12,802 nt of DNA, taken from assembly GCA_001953115.1 (NCBI GenBank), contig LSSL01005543.1, forward strand, positions 1 through 12,802, read 5' to 3'. Source of the DNA: Smittium mucronatum (taxonomy: Eukaryota; Kickxellomycota; Harpellomycetes; Harpellales; Legeriomycetaceae). Below are positions 8,551 through 12,802 of the stretch, piece after piece; the first letter of the stretch is position 1; each line of letters starts with the position of its first letter. The notes under the pieces were generated by a model that did no database searches, was not told where the DNA came from, and was given only the letters and a program-made list of their open reading frames with translations. The position numbers and the translations under genes were made by a program.

Positions 8551-9553
8551 CTACATGTGGTCGATAAAATTTCGTGACATTTCTCGAGTAAATACTTCAT
8601 ATGAGTCATTAATTGTCATCTCGATAATTATGGTGGTCCACTTCATTTGTTTAAATTCTCCGTTAGGATATCCATTACTCATTGTTCTGACATCATTAAA
8701 ATTTTTTTTCTAATAATAGATTTGATTAAACTCAATTAATTTTCTATTGTATTAGAAATAGAAGAATATTTAATTAGATATAGTAGCTCTATCTCTTCAT
8801 ACATGGAAATTGCATCCATAATACCATTTTGAAAAGTTGCGTTATCTGAAACAATAAAAACAGTTGATGATGATAACCAAGTCTAACCGCCTCATATATC
8901 ATCGCTTTAATAAAATCATCAAAATAAACTTATATATAGCTATATATTTTGGTTTTAAAATGCAAAAAACCAAGGTTTGAAATCACAGATATCTTATGTT
9001 ATTTTTTCTTTTAATTTTTGAGAGCTTTAACACAGTCCTCTGAAATTTTTTCGGCCTTCCCTTAGGTCTGCTCAAAAATGGATTTAAATCACTTTCATCG
9101 ATAAAGAAGAAGAATTTTATTAAACTGGGACATTTTAGAAACTTTTTTACATAATTTTTACACTTGAATTAATTTTCGAAAGATTTAACTTAAGATGTAT
9201 TCATATGCGTTCCTTTAAACGTATAAGTTTTAAAATTCAGAACTCTTGCAGATTTTTTTCTGTGAGACTATAAAATCAAACTCCAGGTTTAAAAAATCTT
9301 TTAATTCTTTAAGCGTCTTAAGCTGATTTTTTTCAATTTTTTTGACCGAAAATTCCAGATTATTCTCAAGATTTTTTTAATCTACTAAACCACTTCTTTC
9401 CCTGTTTTTTATTTGATAGATCCGAATTTTATCCAACCATATACAATCTAATTTGCTATTTTATGGGGAATTAATAAACTGTATTATCGAACTTCACATT
9501 CAGCAGATTTTACAACAGCCTCTATAAAAAAATAGAGAATTTTTTTGTAACAT
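8551..9553 (-). pseudogene. IS630/Tc1-like DDE_3 transposase, copy A, decayed
   Basis: Read on the minus strand with several frameshifts, about 330 codons are recoverable, the usual length for the family. A possible ATG is at 9553-9551. HTH-type sequence follows (FIEAVVKSAECEVR, IVYGWIKFGSIK), then the winged-helix part (KNQLKTLKELKDFLNLEFDF) and LNFKTYTFKGTHM. The catalytic core has FIDESDLNPF (Asp 9097-9099), FIVSDNATF (Asp 8844-8846) and SNTIEN (Glu 8742-8744). All three catalytic residues survive, with 33 residues between the last two. The C terminus ends FTREMSRNFIDHM at a TAG (8551-8553); an Arg/His-Met ending of this sort is common in DDE_3 proteins. Stops include TAA at 9190, 9169 and 8736. 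Residues from LNFKT through the first catalytic region align without gaps to copy B at 11680-12475. The role would be cut-and-paste transposition of its own family. Confidence 0.75.
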
Positions 9554-10500
9554 CACCCTACTGTTTCATTTACAAAATAATTAATTTCAGATAAATATGT
9601 GTTTTATTTAAGCTAAATAGGCCAAAAAGTGTTATGAATGCTTTGAAATAAAGATATGATTTTCTGGGCTAATTTTCATTTTTTTTAGAAGTATTTGAAA
9701 GCTAAAAGCTTTTGTAAAGAATTTTTTAAAAAAAACATGATATTTCCTTTGAATATTCAGATTATTTCTCGAAATTCACATTATTTTTTAAACCAAAAAA
9801 TGTGACACAGATAATAAAAGTATAATATTCCTATCTAATTTTTATACTATTAGTAAAAACCAATTTTAAATAAGCCTCAATCACAAAATTGATATCAATA
9901 TTCATGTGATATAATTTAATCTTACACAATTTCAAACATAATATAAAAATTATCACGAAAAAACGTATGAAGATTTTTTAGATAAAAACACCAATGTATG
10001 GAAATCTTTATAAATCTTTATTAAACACTGAAAAGTATTAAGAATTCTATAATTAAAATAAATGAGTAGCCTTTAGTACTTCAGTTTCACATAGCGAAAT
10101 TGGAATTACTTTTTTTGTAATTTATTAGAATTTTATCCAAATAATTCATATTTTTTACTAAATCGATTTTACTAAAAACCATCAGTATTTTACTTTTTTG
10201 AATTTATTATGAGAAGGTGTAATATACTACAAAATAAAGGGACCTGTAGAATATAAATAATATTAAATGAAGTCTATACTCAAAAAAAAGTTTTAAAAGA
10301 GAATGTATGTAAAAATTATATCCCATTACAGCGAATGTAAGATAAAATAAATTAAAGAGGTCACAATAAAATTAAAATTTACGCTAAAATTATAGGTAAC
10401 TGGAAATACAATCTCATTTAGTTTAAAAAATAGTAAAGATAGCAAATATTGAAAAAACCAATCGATTGGTATCGGGTTTTTATTCGCTGATCACGCCACT
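9554..10500. other. AT-rich DNA without a supported gene
   Basis: A minus-strand patch at about 9735-9900 reads IDINFVIEAYLKLVFTNSIK and later coding-like fragments between stops. I could not tie it to any family. Nothing else stands out. Confidence 0.35.
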
Positions 10501-10510
10501 GAGGGCATAT

Positions 10511-10561
10511 AAAGTTCAACTTAACTGCGCATTTTTTAATGCAATTTCGTAAAAAGTGGCA
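10511..10561 (+). repeat. Tigger-terminus-like lead-in before minisatellite array 1
   Basis: CTTAACTGCGCATTTT (from 10520) differs by one base from CTTAAGTGCGCATTTT in the left end of the Tigger element, including an exact TGCGCATTTT core. Both are followed by a GCA and then by AAAGTG(C)GCAC. A TA sits just upstream (10508-10511). This is probably a relic terminus of a related, perhaps non-autonomous, element. Confidence 0.5.
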
Positions 10562-10765
10562 CTAAATCAAAAAAAAGATTAATCAAATTTGGAAAAAGTG
10601 AAAGTAAATGAAAATTAAATAAAAATGAATCCGAAACGAGTGAATGAAAACTGGTTATAGTGCATCCAATTAAAGAAAAAGTGAAAGTGAATACGAATTA
10701 GAGCGATCAATTACGAAGAAAGTAAATTCTAATTTAAAAAAAATGAACCCGGTTTGGTTTAAATA
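10556..10765 (+). repeat. Degenerate minisatellite array 1 (unit about 21 bp)
   Basis: About nine units of roughly 20-22 bp follow each other, for example TCAAATTTGGAAAAAGTGAA, CCAATTAAAGAAAAAGTGAA and TCAATTACGAAGAAAGTAAA. The consensus is approximately CCAATTnGGAAAAAGTGAAA. The strongest units are at 10580-10605 and 10664-10745; those between are blurred. The same unit builds array 2. Confidence 0.6.
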
Positions 10766-11679
10766 AAAAATTGGCGTGAATTTATAACTTTATTGTTTGT
10801 TTATTTTATGAGAAGTAAAATTTATCAAATTATCTGTTTCAAGAATTTGAATAGATATTTGTAAATACCTGTGGATTTATTAATAATATTATATTTCCAA
10901 ATCAAGAATCACATTTCTAAAAAAAATTAACAATAAGATACGTCCAAAAAAGGATTTTTTATATTTTATCTTGCAAATTTTTTTTGGAATTGCGACATTT
11001 AAATTAAATTCCGCTTTCAGAAAAAAGAAGGAAAAGGAAGGGAAGAAAGAACATAGTTCTGATTTATTATGATTTTCTGTGTTTTAAATTGACCGAGTTT
11101 ATGTAAACTGTAATTTTTGGCCTTCATTCAATTTTATCAAGTATAAATAAAGATAATTTACGTAAAAAATCTTCCTAAAATAGAAAGAAAAAACACTAAT
11201 AATGGAATTAATTAATATTATTGAAGGTGTAAATAGACCAGTATAAATGTCTAAATATAGGAAACACCCGGTTTCAGTTATATCAGCTGTGATAAATTCA
11301 GTTGAAAACGTGAATGAATTTTACAGCCTTATCTCGGCTCATAATATCCTCATATATACAGCATATTGTTGAAATTTATTATATAATTCCTAATGAATTG
11401 CCAAAGTAAACACATTAAACACACAAACAGAGGAGGGATAATTAGGTAGGCACGGTTTCCCGAATTGGAGTTTTATCCGAGTCTACAAATTTTTTCTTCT
11501 TTAGTCATTGTCATCAATAAATAGCAAATTTTGCTGTAGTAAAAAATAATCAATACAATATTTCTATGATATAAAATACAGCCATTTTACTCTTTTGCAT
11601 AGAGGACGAAAAAATATTGACCTTAGTTTTTATTTAACCATTTTTTTAGATTATTAATAGTTATATTCAAAAAATTTAC
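10766..11679. other. AT-rich DNA between array 1 and DDE_3 copy B
   Basis: No gene is recognised. A 33-nt uninterrupted purine tract occupies 11019-11051. A polypurine tract can mark LTR-element ends, but no LTR pair or primer-binding site is visible, so I attach no function. A small patch near 11440-11490 is less AT-rich than its surroundings. Confidence 0.35.
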
Positions 11680-12475
11680 CCACATGGAATACAATATTTA
11701 CTCAATAGCGAATTTGGAATCTTTTATTATATGACTGGATTAAATCAGTAAACATATACCCCAAAAATCGAGAGAGAATTAGATCTAATATCTGCAGAAT
11801 AAAAAATTGGCTCTCGGATTTTATAATCAGAAAACAGGAAGAGAATAGATTACAAATCCTTGAGGAATTATTCCAATTCATTTTTTATAGTGAGAATTGA
11901 AAGTTTGTACACATAAAATTAGTAGAAATCTAAATTTTAAAACTTTTACTGTTAAAGGGGCTCATCTTGAGCAAAAAAAAGCGAATTCTCATATAAATAA
12001 GGAAAAAATACGTGATTATGTAAATAAATTTCTCGATTATTCTAGCTCCTGGAAATTACTTATTTTCATTGAAGAGATTAACGTTAATTTTTTTATTAGG
12101 AGAACCAGAGTAATATCAATAATAGGATAAAGGGCTGCTGTTAAACTACACTTAACAAGAGGCTTGAATTTACATATGATCGGAGAACTTTCTTCCATTG
12201 GTATATTAAATTTTAAACGAAAATAAAAAGATAAAAAGCTGAAATTTGTAACTCTTGGATACATGAGCTGATACAGAAAGCACTATAAAAGAGGATATCA
12301 CACTATAATAACATAATAGTATCAGACAACGCAAGATTTCATGTAAGAATTAGAGAAGTAACCTAACAATATGATAGTTTAATATTCCTTTATCATGGCC
12401 CATATTCTTTGAAGCTAAACTCAATATATAATGCATGAAGTTTTGTCTAATCAGAAACAAAAAAAGGATGTTTCA
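11680..12475 (+). pseudogene. IS630/Tc1-like DDE_3 transposase, copy B, decayed and C-terminally truncated
   Basis: The same family as copy A, on the opposite strand. From about 11709 a frame reads LLLYDWIKSVNIY and later ENRLQILEELFQFIFYSEN before the TGA at 11898. The next frame (from TTG at 11897) continues LKVCTHKISRNLNFKTFTVK and, from 12047, SSSWKLLIFIEEINVNFFIR, then RAAVKLHLTRGLNLH past a TAA at 12128. A third frame gives IIVSDNARFHV (Asp 12325-12327) and YSLKLNSIYN. The first catalytic Asp has become Glu (12071-12073) and the final Glu has become Tyr (12427-12429), so the active site is lost. The spacing of these two C-terminal positions equals that in copy A. The C-terminal helices fade after about 12475, just before the second lead-in and array. 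Confidence 0.72.
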
Positions 12476-12513
12476 AAAAAGTCAAAACAATCCATGTTGG
12501 TGATCCGAACCAA

Positions 12514-12559
12514 CAGTGTACCTAAGTTGAGCGGGCAACTAGGACTACACCTTTTCACT
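12514..12559 (+). repeat. Lead-in before minisatellite array 2
   Basis: Contains CTAAGTTGAGCGGGCAACTA, with AGTTG and CAACT as inverted arms around AGCGGG. It can be read in two ways. As a direct relative of the lead-in at 10511, both contain AGTT..CAACT and both precede the same array. As a Tigger-like right end, CAGTG...TAAG..GCGGG..TA compares with the end at 5185-5214. The first reading fits the shared orientation of the arrays better. Confidence 0.4.
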
Positions 12560-12770
12560 ACTAAATTGAGAAAATGTGAGACCAAATTAGTAAAAAGTAA
12601 ATTTTAATTGGACACAATGCATTTAAATTCAAAAAAGTGAAAATAAATTCAGAAAGTGTACCATCAATTAAGAATTATTAATTGGTATTTGGAAATAATT
12701 GTGATCAAATTCGGAAAATGTAAATTTAAATTTGGAAAAAAGTATAAAAGAATTAAGAAAAAGTAAAAAT
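12560..12770 (+). repeat. Degenerate minisatellite array 2 (unit about 21 bp)
   Basis: Ten or so consecutive units of 19-22 bp can be laid end to end, including CTAAATTGAGAAAATGTGAG, CCAAATTAGTAAAAAGTAAA, TTAAATTCAAAAAAGTGAAA, TCAAATTCGGAAAATGTAAA and TTAAATTTGGAAAAAAGTAT. The register holds across the whole stretch. It is the same unit and orientation as 10556-10765. The array may continue past the window end. Confidence 0.65.
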
Positions 12771-12802
12771 GTATTCATGTGCCCAATAAACTTTCTGCAT
12801 AG

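Noticed and set aside
10090..10125. Similarity of CATAGCGAAATTGGAAT to AATAGCGAATTTGGAAT at 11706, suggesting a third DDE_3 copy.
   Set aside because: The match is one short block; translated sequence on either side does not follow the family.
11019..11051. A polypurine tract that could mark an LTR retrotransposon.
   Set aside because: No long direct repeats, primer-binding site, gag, protease or integrase remnants are visible nearby.
12037..12264. Minus-strand open frame of 75 codons.
   Set aside because: It is antisense to the DDE_3 catalytic region of copy B.
2836..12438. A reassigned genetic code (TAA/TAG read as Gln), because nearly all in-frame stops in the Tigger, MULE and DDE_3 remnants are TAA or TAG.
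   Set aside because: In the gapless alignment of the two DDE_3 copies, the TAA codons at 9190 and 9169 in copy A face Lys in copy B. The TAA at 8736 faces Ala, and only the TAA at 12128 faces Gln. The first Tigger TAA (2995) falls on a normally hydrophobic position. An in-frame TGA also occurs at 12436, facing Leu. TAA excess is expected from AAA, GAA, CAA and TTA codons in AT-rich DNA.
10556..12770. CRISPR arrays, suggested by regularly spaced short repeats.
   Set aside because: Units are contiguous without unique spacers, highly degenerate and embedded in eukaryotic transposon DNA.

Overview
The window looks like gene-poor, very AT-rich eukaryotic DNA (GC roughly a quarter by eye) made almost entirely of decayed transposable elements. 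I find no host gene, no tRNA or rRNA and nothing prokaryotic. The element mix is a LINE with a C-terminal zinc knuckle, a pogo/Tigger element, a MULE with an N-terminal FLYWCH-like domain, and IS630/Tc1-type DDE elements. That mix in such AT-rich DNA fits a transposon-laden unicellular parasite such as a microsporidian. This is inference from style, not proof.

Layout. (1) 1-734: the 3' end of a LINE on +, GC-richer than everything else and ending in AATAAA plus a poly(A) tail, so probably the youngest insertion. (2) 735-2133: degraded DNA with a possible zinc-ribbon transposase relic and one arm (1827-1979) of an old dispersed repeat. (3) 2134-5212: a complete but dead pogo/Tigger element with matching terminal inverted repeats, a TA duplication, a CENP-B-like DNA-binding region, a DD30D catalytic core and a C-terminal PCNA-interacting (PIP-box) motif. 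(4) 5330-7125: a decayed MULE transposase. (5) 8103-8252: the second, inverted arm of the dispersed repeat. (6) 8551-9553 on - and about 11680-12475 on +: two diverged, head-to-head copies of one IS630/Tc1-like DDE_3 transposase family. (7) 10556-10765 and 12560-12770: two arrays of the same degenerate unit of about 21 bp in the same orientation, each preceded by a similar lead-in. The first lead-in resembles the Tigger terminus.

The transposases do not cooperate. Each would have mobilised its own family, and all carry stops and frameshifts, mostly at or near homopolymers. The most interesting items are the PIP box, the paired minisatellites with their Tigger-like lead-in, the inverted dispersed repeat that brackets the Tigger/MULE block, and the hidden pair of DDE_3 copies, visible only by joining frames and reading the minus strand.
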